A stretch of 36,596 nucleotides of DNA, taken from contig JAFPZF010000051.1 of the NCBI GenBank assembly GCA_017417385.1, forward strand, positions 1-36,596. The letters are read 5' to 3'. The translations under genes and the position numbers were made by a program. Shown here piece after piece: positions 7,992 through 15,693 of the stretch. The notes under the pieces were generated by a model that saw only the letters and a program-made list of their open reading frames with translations, had not been told where the DNA came from and did no database searches. Source of the DNA: Bacteroidales bacterium. Its GTDB lineage: Bacteria; Bacteroidota; Bacteroidia; Bacteroidales; Marinilabiliaceae. Position 1 is the first letter of the stretch. Each line of letters begins with the position of its first letter.

Positions 7992-8384
7992 TTGAAGACG
8001 TGGGAGAAGATAGTGTGGAGTGCAGTGGGCGTCGCCATAGCAATGGTGATGGTGTACATATACCGCACATACGACCCGGCGTCTGGGGGGGCGGTGATAC
8101 CATTCCCCAAGTGCCCCTTCAAAGTCCTGACGGGGCTGGACTGTCCGGGCTGCGGAAGTCAGCGGGCGATACACAGCCTATTGCACGGGGACATAGTCGG
8201 GGCATGGAGGATGAACGCCTTCATGATAGTCTCGATACCCTACATACTACTGCTACTGATCTCGAAGATGACAGCCAAGAGGAGTCCGAAGATATATAAC
8301 ATGCTGCGGAACAAGTACCTCATAAACACGTACCTAGTGTTCACAATAGCTTGGTGGATAGGGAGGAACGCTATTTGCAATTAG
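7992..8384 (+). CDS. DUF2752-like membrane protein
   Basis: The 130-residue protein carries the DUF2752 signature CPFKVLTGLDCPGCGSQRA followed by an AxxNAF-like segment (GAWRMNAFM) and three hydrophobic helices. I chose the TTG at 7992 because a GGAGG stretch lies about 10 nt upstream and the frame is open there with a full first membrane helix; an ATG at 8043 would remove part of that helix. DUF2752 proteins often neighbour TM2 and CD225 genes in Bacteroidota, as here; their function is unknown. The last codons (ATT TGC AAT TAG) come from an interspersed ATTAGCAAT-type repeat. Confidence 0.82.
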   Translation: MKTWEKIVWSAVGVAIAMVMVYIYRTYDPASGGAVIPFPKCPFKVLTGLDCPGCGSQRAIHSLLHGDIVGAWRMNAFMIVSIPYILLLLISKMTAKRSPKIYNMLRNKYLINTYLVFTIAWWIGRNAICN

Positions 8385-8630
8385 CAATGTGCAATGTGCC
8401 ATTAGCAATGAGGAGCCGGAGATGTCGGAAGGGAAGGGATAGAAAAAGATATGGAAGCAGGGACAATGGGGGAGAAAAGAGAAGTGGGAAGGGAGAGAGG
8501 GGGAAGGGAGAGAAGAGACGGAGGAAGGACGGGAAGAAAAGGGGGAGAGAAGGGAAGAAGGGAAGAAGGGAGGGACGGAAACGAGGCGGGGAGAGGGGAA
8601 AAGAAAGATTTTCGATATATTTTACAGAAA
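8385..8630. other. Gene-free region with ATTAGCAAT repeats and purine-rich sequence
   Basis: Short ATTAGCAATG repeats at 8380-8410 are followed by about 150 nt of almost pure A+G on the plus strand. Reading frames through it encode only Arg/Lys/Gly/Glu low-complexity and are not credible. Confidence 0.7.
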
Positions 8631-8633
8631 AAG

Positions 8634-8667
8634 TTGGCAGAAAGAAAATAAAGTAGTAATTTTGCAG
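8634..8667 (+). promoter_or_regulatory. Promoter of the initiator tRNA gene
   Basis: TTGG at 8634-8637 and TAATTTTGC at 8659-8667 are 21 nt apart and fit the Bacteroidota -33/-7 pattern. The tRNA begins about 40 nt downstream. Confidence 0.7.
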
Positions 8668-8705
8668 TGCGAAAGGGTAAGTGATACTCTTAAAGCGAAA
8701 TGGAT

Positions 8706-8777
<72 letters not shown>

Positions 8778-8786
8778 CAATCAAAA

Positions 8787-8821
8787 GGGATTGACAAGAT
8801 AATTGTCAGTCTCTTTTTTTT
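8787..8821 (+). terminator. Terminator of the tRNA transcript
   Basis: An 11-bp stem (8787-8797 with 8803-8813, two G.T pairs, loop GATAA) is followed by eight T. Confidence 0.88.
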
Positions 8822-8823
8822 CG

Positions 8824-8832
8824 TACCTTTGC
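8824..8832 (+). promoter_or_regulatory. -7 promoter element for the Dabb-mutL cluster
   Basis: TACCTTTGC matches the Bacteroidota -7 consensus exactly and directly follows the T run of the tRNA terminator. The -33 element is not clear. The next ATG is 70 nt downstream. Confidence 0.65.
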
Positions 8833-8902
8833 AAGACAGAGGGGTCGAGGAGGGCGAGGGAGTCCGAAGACCTCGAGGAAAGCTAAACAACAGAAAAGCA
8901 AG

Positions 8903-9202
8903 ATGATAAGGCACATAGTATTATTCAGCCTGAAGAAGGACATAGAGGAGAGCGAGAAGGCTAGTCAGCTAAAGGGATTCAAGAAAGAGTTCGAGGGACT
9001 AGTCGGCCAGATACCGAGCCTCAGGAGCCTCGAGATAGGGCTAAACGTCAACAGCAAGGAGAGCTATGACATGGCGCTCGTCGCGACGGCGGACGACATG
9101 GAGGGCCTCCAGGCGTATGCAGTGGATCCGCGACACCAGGCGATAGTAGCGAAGCTGAAGCCGCTGCTCGAGAGCAGGGCTTGCACCGACTATAAGTATT
9201 AG
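8903..9202 (+). CDS. Stress-responsive A/B-barrel (Dabb) domain protein
   Basis: The 99-residue protein starts MIRHIVLFSLK and contains the pattern typical of Dabb proteins: an initial strand with HIVLFxxK, a helix, PSLRSLEIGLN in the middle, and a C-terminal YAVDPRHQAIV near the end of the barrel. These are small dimeric ferredoxin-like barrels found in stress-related proteins and some enzymes; the substrate is unknown. It is the first gene after a promoter and lies 27 nt before the next gene. Confidence 0.88.
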   Translation: MIRHIVLFSLKKDIEESEKASQLKGFKKEFEGLVGQIPSLRSLEIGLNVNSKESYDMALVATADDMEGLQAYAVDPRHQAIVAKLKPLLESRACTDYKY

Positions 9203-9229
9203 ACAAGAGACAAAAAATCCCCGAGAGCC

Positions 9230-9550
9230 ATGAAATCGTTATTCTCACTACCGAAGCACAAAGTATTCGAGTACAAGCCAATGTATTACGATCCCGAGAA
9301 GGAGCGCATCGAGCAGAGGCGGAAGGAGCTAGGCCTGACAGCGGACACAGAGAAGCTGGCTGGGAGTGGCGCCATGATACGTCAGGGCTTCATGAGGGCG
9401 CGGCATGACGAGTTCATCCAGCAGATGGAGGACGACAGGCGTAAGCAGAGAGTCAGGACATTGACGCTTGCGATACTGCTAGGCGTCTTCATGTACCTAT
9501 TGCTAAGCGGGGCACTGAACAGCCTTGTCTCACTATTCATGAGGAGCTAG
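9230..9550 (+). CDS. Small single-pass membrane protein upstream of mutL
   Basis: The 106 residues form a charged, probably helical N-terminal part (YYDPEKERIEQRRKELG) and one transmembrane helix near residues 80-98 (LTLAILLGVFMYLLLSGAL). Proteins of this form commonly lie next to mutL in Bacteroidales; no function is known to me. It stops 11 nt before the mutL ATG, so the two are very likely co-transcribed. Confidence 0.75.
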   Translation: MKSLFSLPKHKVFEYKPMYYDPEKERIEQRRKELGLTADTEKLAGSGAMIRQGFMRARHDEFIQQMEDDRRKQRVRTLTLAILLGVFMYLLLSGALNSLVSLFMRS

Positions 9551-9561
9551 AGGGGGGGCTG

Positions 9562-11430
9562 ATGCAAGAGGGAGGCGTCATAAGACTGCTGCCGGACTCG
9601 GTAGCGAACCAGATAGCAGCCGGGGAGGTCATCCAGCGGCCTGCATCGGTCATCAAAGAGTTGATGGAGAACTCGATAGATGCCGGGGCGAAGGAAGTGA
9701 AAGTCGTCGTCCAGGATGCAGGTCGGACACTGATAATGGTGACAGACGACGGTTGTGGCATGACGGAGACGGACGCGAGGATGTCGTTTGAGCGACATGC
9801 GACGTCGAAGATACGGGAGGCGTCGGACCTGTACCACCTGAGCACGATGGGGTTCAGGGGAGAGGCGTTGGCGTCCATCACAGCTGTCGCGCAGGTCGAG
9901 ATGCAGACGCGAGTAGAGGGCGCGGAGCTCGGGACTCGAGTCGAGACGGCGGGGTGCGAGATAGGAGCAGTGGAGCCATGTGCGACGCCGAAAGGCACAC
10001 GCATATCCGTCAGAAACCTATTCTTCAACATACCGGCGCGGCGGAGATTTCTAAAGTCCGATGCGACAGAGATGAGGCAGGTGAGCCAGGAGTTCCTCAG
10101 AGTAGCCCTCGCGCACATAGACATAGACGTCAGCCTCGTATCGGACGGTCAGACAATATACAAGCTCAGCTCTGGGGGCATCAAGCAGAGGATAGCAGGC
10201 GTCGTCGGGACAGGCATGACGCAGCACCTGATACCCATAGAGGCGGAGACAGACCTCGTCAAGATAAAAGGCTTCATCGGGACGCCGGAGACAGCGAAGA
10301 AGAGAGGCGTCGAGCAGTTCTTCTTCGTGAACGACAGGTACATGAAGAGTGCGTCGTTCCACAAGGCGATAGTCGATGCATACAAAGGCATCATAGCAGT
10401 AGATGTCACGCCGTGCTACTTCGTATACATCGACGTAGATCCGCAGACCATAGACGTGAACGTCTCGCCGCAGAAGACAGAGATCAAGTTCGACGACGAG
10501 CAGTCGATATGGAAGATATTAAACTCGGCGGCACGGAAGAGCCTAAGTGACGGAGGCATAATGCCGTCGATAGACTTCGAGAGCAGCGAGCGGATAGAGA
10601 TCCCGACATTCGGGGTCGGGTCGAGAGACGGGGAGACAGAGACGTACAACCCATTTGCGAGGGAGCGGGAGCAGGCGCAGAGGTTTGCGAGCACAGTCAA
10701 CGGATGGGAGCGGCTGTACACCGGGCTGGAGAAGGCGGAGCGGACGTACAGTTCGTCCGTCGGGAGTTACAATCCGAACGTCGTCGAAAGATATGACCCG
10801 TTTGCGATGGAGGCGAGCACGGCGATACAGCGTGAGATGTTTCCGGAGGCGGAGCGGGGCGTGATAGAGATAGACAGCAGTCGATTCTGGCAGCACATAG
10901 GCAAGTATATCATCACGACAGTCCCGAACGGACTGATGATCATCGACCAGCACAGAGCTCACAACAGGATACTCTTCGACACATATAAGCAGATCATGCA
11001 GCACGGGAACATAAGCGGACAGATGCTATTATATCCCGAGCGGGTCAGCATGAGCCAGAACGACGCTTGCATAGTCTCGGAGCTACAGGGAGAGCTGGCG
11101 CAGGCCGGGATAGACGTGACAGTCGAGGGCAACGAAGTCGTCATCAGTTCGACGCCGACGCAGATAGAAATCTCGGCAGTCCGGGACATACTGGAGGAGC
11201 TCGTCTATGACTGCCAGCAGGGGGGTGCGGACGTCAGGAGCGGAATAGGGGACTACATCATCGGGAGACTGGCGGAGAAGGTGGCGATGCCATACGGGAG
11301 AGAGCTGACTGCGGAGGAGATGAAAGACATGTATGAGAAGCTGATGACGTCTGCAGAGCGTGGGTACACGCCACAGGGCAAGCCGACGTACAGAGTCGTC
11401 AGCAACAACGACATAGAGAGATTATTTTAG
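9562..11430 (+). CDS. mutL: DNA mismatch repair protein MutL
   Basis: The product is 622 residues. The N-terminal GHKL ATPase has its motifs in order: ENSIDAGA near 31, DDGCGM near 59, and GFRGEALASI near 95. The ATP-lid and transducer domain follow to about 330, then a variable linker and a C-terminal dimerisation domain. MutL couples MutS mismatch recognition to strand removal. The position of the metal-binding endonuclease motif DQHAxxExxxxE reads IDQHRAHNRILFD, so both acidic positions are altered (Asn, Asp), and the later CPHGRP-type motif reads MPYGRE. The nicking activity may therefore be lost or weakened. The gene uses ATA heavily for isoleucine, as do its neighbours. Confidence 0.96.
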   Translation: MQEGGVIRLLPDSVANQIAAGEVIQRPASVIKELMENSIDAGAKEVKVVVQDAGRTLIMVTDDGCGMTETDARMSFERHATSKIREASDLYHLSTMGFRGEALASITAVAQVEMQTRVEGAELGTRVETAGCEIGAVEPCATPKGTRISVRNLFFNIPARRRFLKSDATEMRQVSQEFLRVALAHIDIDVSLVSDGQTIYKLSSGGIKQRIAGVVGTGMTQHLIPIEAETDLVKIKGFIGTPETAKKRGVEQFFFVNDRYMKSASFHKAIVDAYKGIIAVDVTPCYFVYIDVDPQTIDVNVSPQKTEIKFDDEQSIWKILNSAARKSLSDGGIMPSIDFESSERIEIPTFGVGSRDGETETYNPFAREREQAQRFASTVNGWERLYTGLEKAERTYSSSVGSYNPNVVERYDPFAMEASTAIQREMFPEAERGVIEIDSSRFWQHIGKYIITTVPNGLMIIDQHRAHNRILFDTYKQIMQHGNISGQMLLYPERVSMSQNDACIVSELQGELAQAGIDVTVEGNEVVISSTPTQIEISAVRDILEELVYDCQQGGADVRSGIGDYIIGRLAEKVAMPYGRELTAEEMKDMYEKLMTSAERGYTPQGKPTYRVVSNNDIERLF

Positions 11431-11439
11431 AAAGCAAGA

Positions 11440-12264
11440 ATGGGATTCCTGAACAACCTGACGCCAGTCGTCAAGAACCTGCTACTCATCAACCTATTGT
11501 TCTTCGTCGGGCAGTGGGCGTTTGCGAGCGGGCTACGGATAGACCTTAACGAGTACCTGGCTCTCCACTACGTCACGTCGACACATTTCGGGGCGTGGCA
11601 GATAGTCAGCTACATGTTCATGCATGGGGGATTTTCTCACATATTCTTCAACATGTTCTCGCTGATGATCTTCGGTCCGCTGATAGAGCAGCGGATAGGG
11701 AGCAGCAAGTTCCTGATGTACTACATAGTATGCGGCATAGGGGCTGGGCTGACACAGATCGGGGCATACGCATACGAGATAAGCCAATACAGCGAGGCGA
11801 TCGACAAAGTCATGAACACGCCGACAGTCCCGGCGATACAGGAGTTCATCAACACGCAAGGTGCGTTCTCGATGGAATCGGGGATCAAGATGCAGGCGTT
11901 CATCAACACGTATAACGAGACGCTGACGAGCCAGGGACAAGCCAGTGCGGCGAGCATAGCGCGAACCTTCTTCCCGGAGCTGCAGCAGCTATACATAGAC
12001 AGCCATGCGACAGTCGGTGCGAGCGGAGCAGTGTTTGGGCTGTTGCTGGCGGTCGCGATGATATTCCCGAACCTGCCGATGTTCCTGATGTTCGTCCCGA
12101 TACCGATAAAGGCCAAGTACTTCGTAGCGATATACACAGTGATAGAGCTCGTGTTCGGAGTTGCTGACTTCAGCTTTGACAACATAGCGCACTGGGCGCA
12201 TCTCGGGGGAATGCTGTATGGGCTCGTAATACTGCTATACTGGAGAAGGAGGGGAGAGATATGA
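11440..12264 (+). CDS. Rhomboid family intramembrane serine protease 1
   Basis: The 274-residue membrane protein has the rhomboid core: MHGGFSHIFFNMFSL in helix 2, the nucleophile in GASGAVFGLL (Ser 195), and the catalytic His in HWAHLGGMLYG (His 254). Between helices there is an unusually long polar insertion of about 60 residues (roughly 110-175). Rhomboids cleave single-pass membrane proteins within the bilayer; the substrate is unknown. It overlaps the second rhomboid gene by 4 nt (ATGA), so translation is coupled. Confidence 0.95.
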   Translation: MGFLNNLTPVVKNLLLINLLFFVGQWAFASGLRIDLNEYLALHYVTSTHFGAWQIVSYMFMHGGFSHIFFNMFSLMIFGPLIEQRIGSSKFLMYYIVCGIGAGLTQIGAYAYEISQYSEAIDKVMNTPTVPAIQEFINTQGAFSMESGIKMQAFINTYNETLTSQGQASAASIARTFFPELQQLYIDSHATVGASGAVFGLLLAVAMIFPNLPMFLMFVPIPIKAKYFVAIYTVIELVFGVADFSFDNIAHWAHLGGMLYGLVILLYWRRRGEI

Positions 12265-13094
12265 GGAACTTGTGGAGCGAGAGCAGCACGACAGTGAAGC
12301 TCATAATAGTCAACGCGATAGTCTTCCTGATAGTAAGACTATCCGACATAGCGGCATGGGGAGGCACGTTGCGACCGGGGTGGATATTAGAGTGGGTAGC
12401 GATGCCGATGAATGCGGGAGTCGTCTATCGTCCGTGGACAATAATAAGCAGTTTCTTCACCCACTATGACATCGTGCACTTCTTCTGCAACGCGTTCACG
12501 CTGTACTGGTTCGGGAGACTATTCGAGGAGGAGTTCAGAAGCAAGGGGATGCTACTGAAGGCGTATTTCCTCGGAGGACTGGCGGGGAACGTGTTCGCGC
12601 TGGCAGTCACGATGCTGACAGGGTATAGCGAGCGAGTCGTGATGCCGATACTGCTGGGTGCGTCTGGGGCGATAGTGTGCCTGCTGGTAGCGGTAGCCGT
12701 CGCGACGCCGCGGAGACAGGTGTGGATGGCGTTCGTCGGGAACATAGAGTTGCGATGGATAGCGATAGTGACGCTACTAATCTTCGTCGTGCTCACGATA
12801 GGGATGCAGAACTTCGGGGGGAACCTGGCGCACATAGGAGGTGCGATAATGGGGTATTTCACAGCGAAGTACTGGAGAAAGATAGACCAGATCCCGCTGC
12901 CGCAGATAGGGAAGAGAAAAGTCAGGATGAGAGCGACGCCGGGGTACAACAAAGACTGGGAATATAACAAGCGGAAAGTAGATGACGAGAAGGAGCTGAA
13001 CAGGATACTCGACAAGATCAGGGAGAAAGGATATAACAGCCTGACAGACACGGAGAAGCGGACACTATTCGACATCAGCGGCAACAACAAGTAG
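12261..13094 (+). CDS. Rhomboid family intramembrane serine protease 2
   Basis: The 277-residue protein contains FFTHYDIVHFFCNAFTLYWFG (given here by its core HYDIVHFFCNAFTLYW), the nucleophile in GASGAI (Ser 135) and the His in GGNLAHIGGAIMG (His 191). After the membrane core there is a charged cytosolic C-terminal tail of about 75 residues ending in a helix of the form TDTEKRTLFDIS, common to Bacteroidota rhomboids next to mutL. Paralogue of the preceding gene, translationally coupled to it. Confidence 0.95.
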   Translation: MRNLWSESSTTVKLIIVNAIVFLIVRLSDIAAWGGTLRPGWILEWVAMPMNAGVVYRPWTIISSFFTHYDIVHFFCNAFTLYWFGRLFEEEFRSKGMLLKAYFLGGLAGNVFALAVTMLTGYSERVVMPILLGASGAIVCLLVAVAVATPRRQVWMAFVGNIELRWIAIVTLLIFVVLTIGMQNFGGNLAHIGGAIMGYFTAKYWRKIDQIPLPQIGKRKVRMRATPGYNKDWEYNKRKVDDEKELNRILDKIREKGYNSLTDTEKRTLFDISGNNK

Positions 13095-13119
13095 AGGAAG
13101 AGGAGGCGAAGAGAGCAAG

Positions 13120-14232
13120 ATGGTCGGCGTAATACTAAGACTGATAGGCATAGTAGTAAGCATAGTGACGACAGGCGTAGCGTTCTCGGTCAGTGTAGCG
13201 CCGTCGGAGCTGAGCAACCTGTGCATATTGTGGTTCGCGTACCCGTATCTCGTGATAGCATTAGCGTGCTGGACAGTCATACTATTCACGACAAACAACA
13301 TCAAGACAGGGTGTGCGTGTCTCATAGTGCTGGCTATCAACGGGAGTGACGCGCTGAACGTCATCGGGCTAAGAGGAGTCGACAAGGAAGAAGTCGCAAA
13401 GAAGGAGGGGGAACTACGGCTACTGACGTATAACGTCCGTTACTTCGCATACAACGGGGAGATGAAGATAGAGGAGATGAGGGAGAAGATGGCGGACTTC
13501 ATAGAGATGACAGACGCGGACATAGTATGCCTGCAGGAGGTCCCGTCGAAGGACTACGTCGCCAAGTACATAAAAGGGAGACTAAGCGAAGTACTCGGTC
13601 GGTACAGATACGTCGAGCACTTCAGCAGTTCGAACGGGGGAGAGCTACTCTTCTCGAAGTACAAGACAGAGGCGACAGGGTACACAGAAGAGAAGGGAAT
13701 ACAGGCGATAGACATAACCATAGGGGAGAGGGAAGAGAAGGGGGAGAAGGGGGAAGGTAAGTTAAGAGTCTACAACTGCCACCTCGCATCGCTCGGGCTA
13801 AGCGACGAGCAGATCAATGCAGTCTCGGTGAACGAGAAGATAGACACAGAGAGGCGGAGCCTATTGAGGGGTACATACGAGAGGATGATGGAGGCGTTCA
13901 GGAAGCGGGAGAAGGAAGTCGAATCGCTGAAGGGCGTAGTAGAGAAGACAGAGGGGGATGTCATCATCTGCGGGGACTTCAACGACACACCGATATCGTA
14001 TACATATTGGGCAGTCAGCCACATAAAGACTGGAGGAGGCGAAAAGATGACCGACAGGCATGAGTCACAACAGATCGGGCTACACAACACGTACAGGGGG
14101 AAGCTACCGCCGCTAAGGATAGACTTCGTATTCACGAACGAGAGCATGAAGGCAGAGAGATACAGAGAGTATGACCTACCCTACTCCGACCACAGGGCAG
14201 TCGTCGTAGACTTCAGGATGAGGGGTAGATAG
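13120..14232 (+). CDS. Membrane-anchored endonuclease/exonuclease/phosphatase (EEP) family protein
   Basis: The 370-residue product has two or three hydrophobic helices in the first 90 residues. The EEP catalytic domain follows: LTYNVRYF, the metal-binding Glu in IVCLQEVPS, GDFNDTP in the middle, and the terminal YSDHRAVVVDF with the catalytic His. Family members hydrolyse phosphodiesters in nucleic acids or lipids; which one applies here cannot be told. A short purine-only stretch at 13725-13757 inserts a GEREEKGEKGEGK loop into the domain, probably a surface expansion. It is the last gene of the mutL cluster. Confidence 0.9.
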   Translation: MVGVILRLIGIVVSIVTTGVAFSVSVAPSELSNLCILWFAYPYLVIALACWTVILFTTNNIKTGCACLIVLAINGSDALNVIGLRGVDKEEVAKKEGELRLLTYNVRYFAYNGEMKIEEMREKMADFIEMTDADIVCLQEVPSKDYVAKYIKGRLSEVLGRYRYVEHFSSSNGGELLFSKYKTEATGYTEEKGIQAIDITIGEREEKGEKGEGKLRVYNCHLASLGLSDEQINAVSVNEKIDTERRSLLRGTYERMMEAFRKREKEVESLKGVVEKTEGDVIICGDFNDTPISYTYWAVSHIKTGGGEKMTDRHESQQIGLHNTYRGKLPPLRIDFVFTNESMKAERYREYDLPYSDHRAVVVDFRMRGR

Positions 14233-14338
14233 GTAAGACACGTAAAAAGAGTGGGAGAAAAAGAGAAAGAAAAGCAGAATGTAGAGCTATGAGGAGCGAA
14301 AATTAACGGTTGGATGGATATAATTTTACAAAAAAGAT

Positions 14339-14347
14339 TACATTTGC
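14339..14347 (+). promoter_or_regulatory. -7 promoter element of the OmpA-family lipoprotein gene
   Basis: TACATTTGC is an exact Bacteroidota -7 box 28 nt before the ATG at 14376. A TTGG at 14310-14313 is a possible but distant -33 element. The box lies inside the longer open frame, which argues against starts upstream of 14376. Confidence 0.7.
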
Positions 14348-14375
14348 ATTCAGAACAATCAAAAAAACAAAGAAA

Positions 14376-15083
14376 ATGAAGATCAAGAGTCTCATTATTA
14401 TGGCAGGCCTGAGTGCCGGCATCGTTTTGACGGGCTGCAACGCAAGCAGCGCAACGAAGGGTGGCATCATCGGCGGCACATCAGGTGCAGTAGTAGGCGC
14501 AGGAGTAGGTGCGTTGGTAGCTAAGAAGAACAGGAAGAAGGGTGCACTGATTGGTGCAGCAGCAGGCGCAGCAGTAGGTACGACCGCAGGAATCATCATC
14601 GGCAAGAAGATGGACAAGAAGAAGAAGGAGCTCGCAGCTCTTGACAATGCTTCTGTCGAGGAGGTAGAGGATCAGAACGGCCTCAAGGCAATCCAGGTAA
14701 CGTTCGGTGAGGGCGGCATCAAGTTTGCAGTCGGCAAGAGCGATCTGAACGCAGCAGCGAAGGCAAACCTCGACAAGTTCGCAGCAACGATGACGAGCGG
14801 CGAGGATGTCAGCTCAGCAGATATCACGATCGAGGGCCATACGGACAGCACGGGATCTGATGCTAAGAACAGGGAGATCTCGCAGTCTCGTGCAAATGCT
14901 GTCAAGAGTTACTTGGTATCTAAGGGAGTACCAGCAAGCCGCATCACGACGAGGGGTCTTGCATCTGACTACCCAGTAGCAGACAACAGCACGAAGGCAG
15001 GTCAGGCACAGAACCGTCGTGTCGAGGTCTACATCACGGCATCTGACGACATGATCAAGCAGGCTGAGGCAGAGGCGAAGTAA
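14376..15083 (+). CDS. OmpA-family outer-membrane lipoprotein with glycine zipper
   Basis: From the ATG at 14376 the protein has 235 residues, with a lipoprotein signal ending in the lipobox LTGC (Cys 21). A glycine-zipper segment (GGIIGGTSGAVVGAGVGAL and the following AAAGAAVG repeats) covers about 28-80. The C-terminal OmpA peptidoglycan-binding domain shows IEGHTDSTGS, SRANAVKSYL and NRRVEVYI. It probably tethers the outer membrane to peptidoglycan. The open frame extends 22 codons further upstream to a TTG, but the promoter lies there. Codons are of a highly expressed type (ATC, GCA) in contrast to the ATA-rich mutL cluster. It forms a single-gene unit with its own terminator. Confidence 0.93.
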   Translation: MKIKSLIIMAGLSAGIVLTGCNASSATKGGIIGGTSGAVVGAGVGALVAKKNRKKGALIGAAAGAAVGTTAGIIIGKKMDKKKKELAALDNASVEEVEDQNGLKAIQVTFGEGGIKFAVGKSDLNAAAKANLDKFAATMTSGEDVSSADITIEGHTDSTGSDAKNREISQSRANAVKSYLVSKGVPASRITTRGLASDYPVADNSTKAGQAQNRRVEVYITASDDMIKQAEAEAK

Positions 15084-15110
15084 GCCAGAGGAATCAGTCA
15101 GAGAAGATAG

Positions 15111-15145
15111 CTGGGGGATGACAGAAGTCATCCTCCAGTTTTTTT
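15111..15145 (+). terminator. Terminator of the OmpA-family gene
   Basis: A 12-bp stem (15111-15122 with 15127-15138, one G.T pair, AGAA loop) is followed by seven T. Confidence 0.93.
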
Positions 15146-15156
15146 ATGTAAACTCC

Positions 15157-15575
15157 TATAAATTGCTTTTTCTGCGTTGACTTTGTCTTCATTCCTCACG
15201 CTCAGCAATTTGTGCAAGCACATTGCTTTCGCTTAATCGGAATGTTGGCGTTGCCTTCATTCCTCACGCTCGGCAATAGGAGCAAGCTCCATTGACTAGA
15301 GTCTTACTTTCTCACGCTCAGCATAACGAGCAAGCTCGTTCTGCATTCGCTTAATCGAAAGTATGCACTCGCTTAATCGGAATGTTGCACTTCGGACTTT
15401 GAAATCCTCATGTAGCTGCGCTGACCTTTCTCACGCTCGGCAATTGGAGCAAGCTCCATTGACTGGAGTCTTACTTTCTTACGCTCAGCATAACGAGCAA
15501 GCTCGTTCTGCATTCACTTAATCGAAAGTTTGCACTCGCTTAATCGCACAAGTGAAAAACCTAATTTCTAGAAGT
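15157..15575 (+). repeat. Array of CAAG-loop hairpin repeats
   Basis: At least five units carry a hairpin with constant CAAG loop and different but self-complementary stems: TGTG/CACA (15211-15222), GGAG/CTCC (15279-15290 and 15446-15457) and AACGAG/CTCGTT (15325-15340 and 15492-15507). Each is preceded by CTCACGCTCRGCA and most are followed by CGCTTAATCG. About 120 nt is directly duplicated with an offset near 167 nt. The left edge carries TATAAATTGCTTTTTCT (15157-15173), also found at 6679-6695. The right edge carries AAAAACCTAATTTCTAGA, also found at 35588 and 36299. An inverted copy of the array starts near 36297. No coding potential is visible. Confidence 0.88.
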
Positions 15576-15693
15576 TCCCTTATATGGAGTTGCGGAAAAA
15601 TCAGTAATTTAGGAGAGAGAAACAACAGGGGGCGGTCAGGGACAGGGCTAAATAGAAGGCTAACCAAGGGGCGCACCAAAAACAGAGAAGACG

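Noticed and set aside
8351-8656. Arg/Lys/Gly-rich reading frames over the purine tract
   Set aside because: Pure low-complexity translation of A+G sequence with no start context.
15157-15575. CRISPR array
   Set aside because: The conserved parts are hairpins with variable stems, spacing is irregular, no unique spacers of constant length exist, and no cas gene is near.
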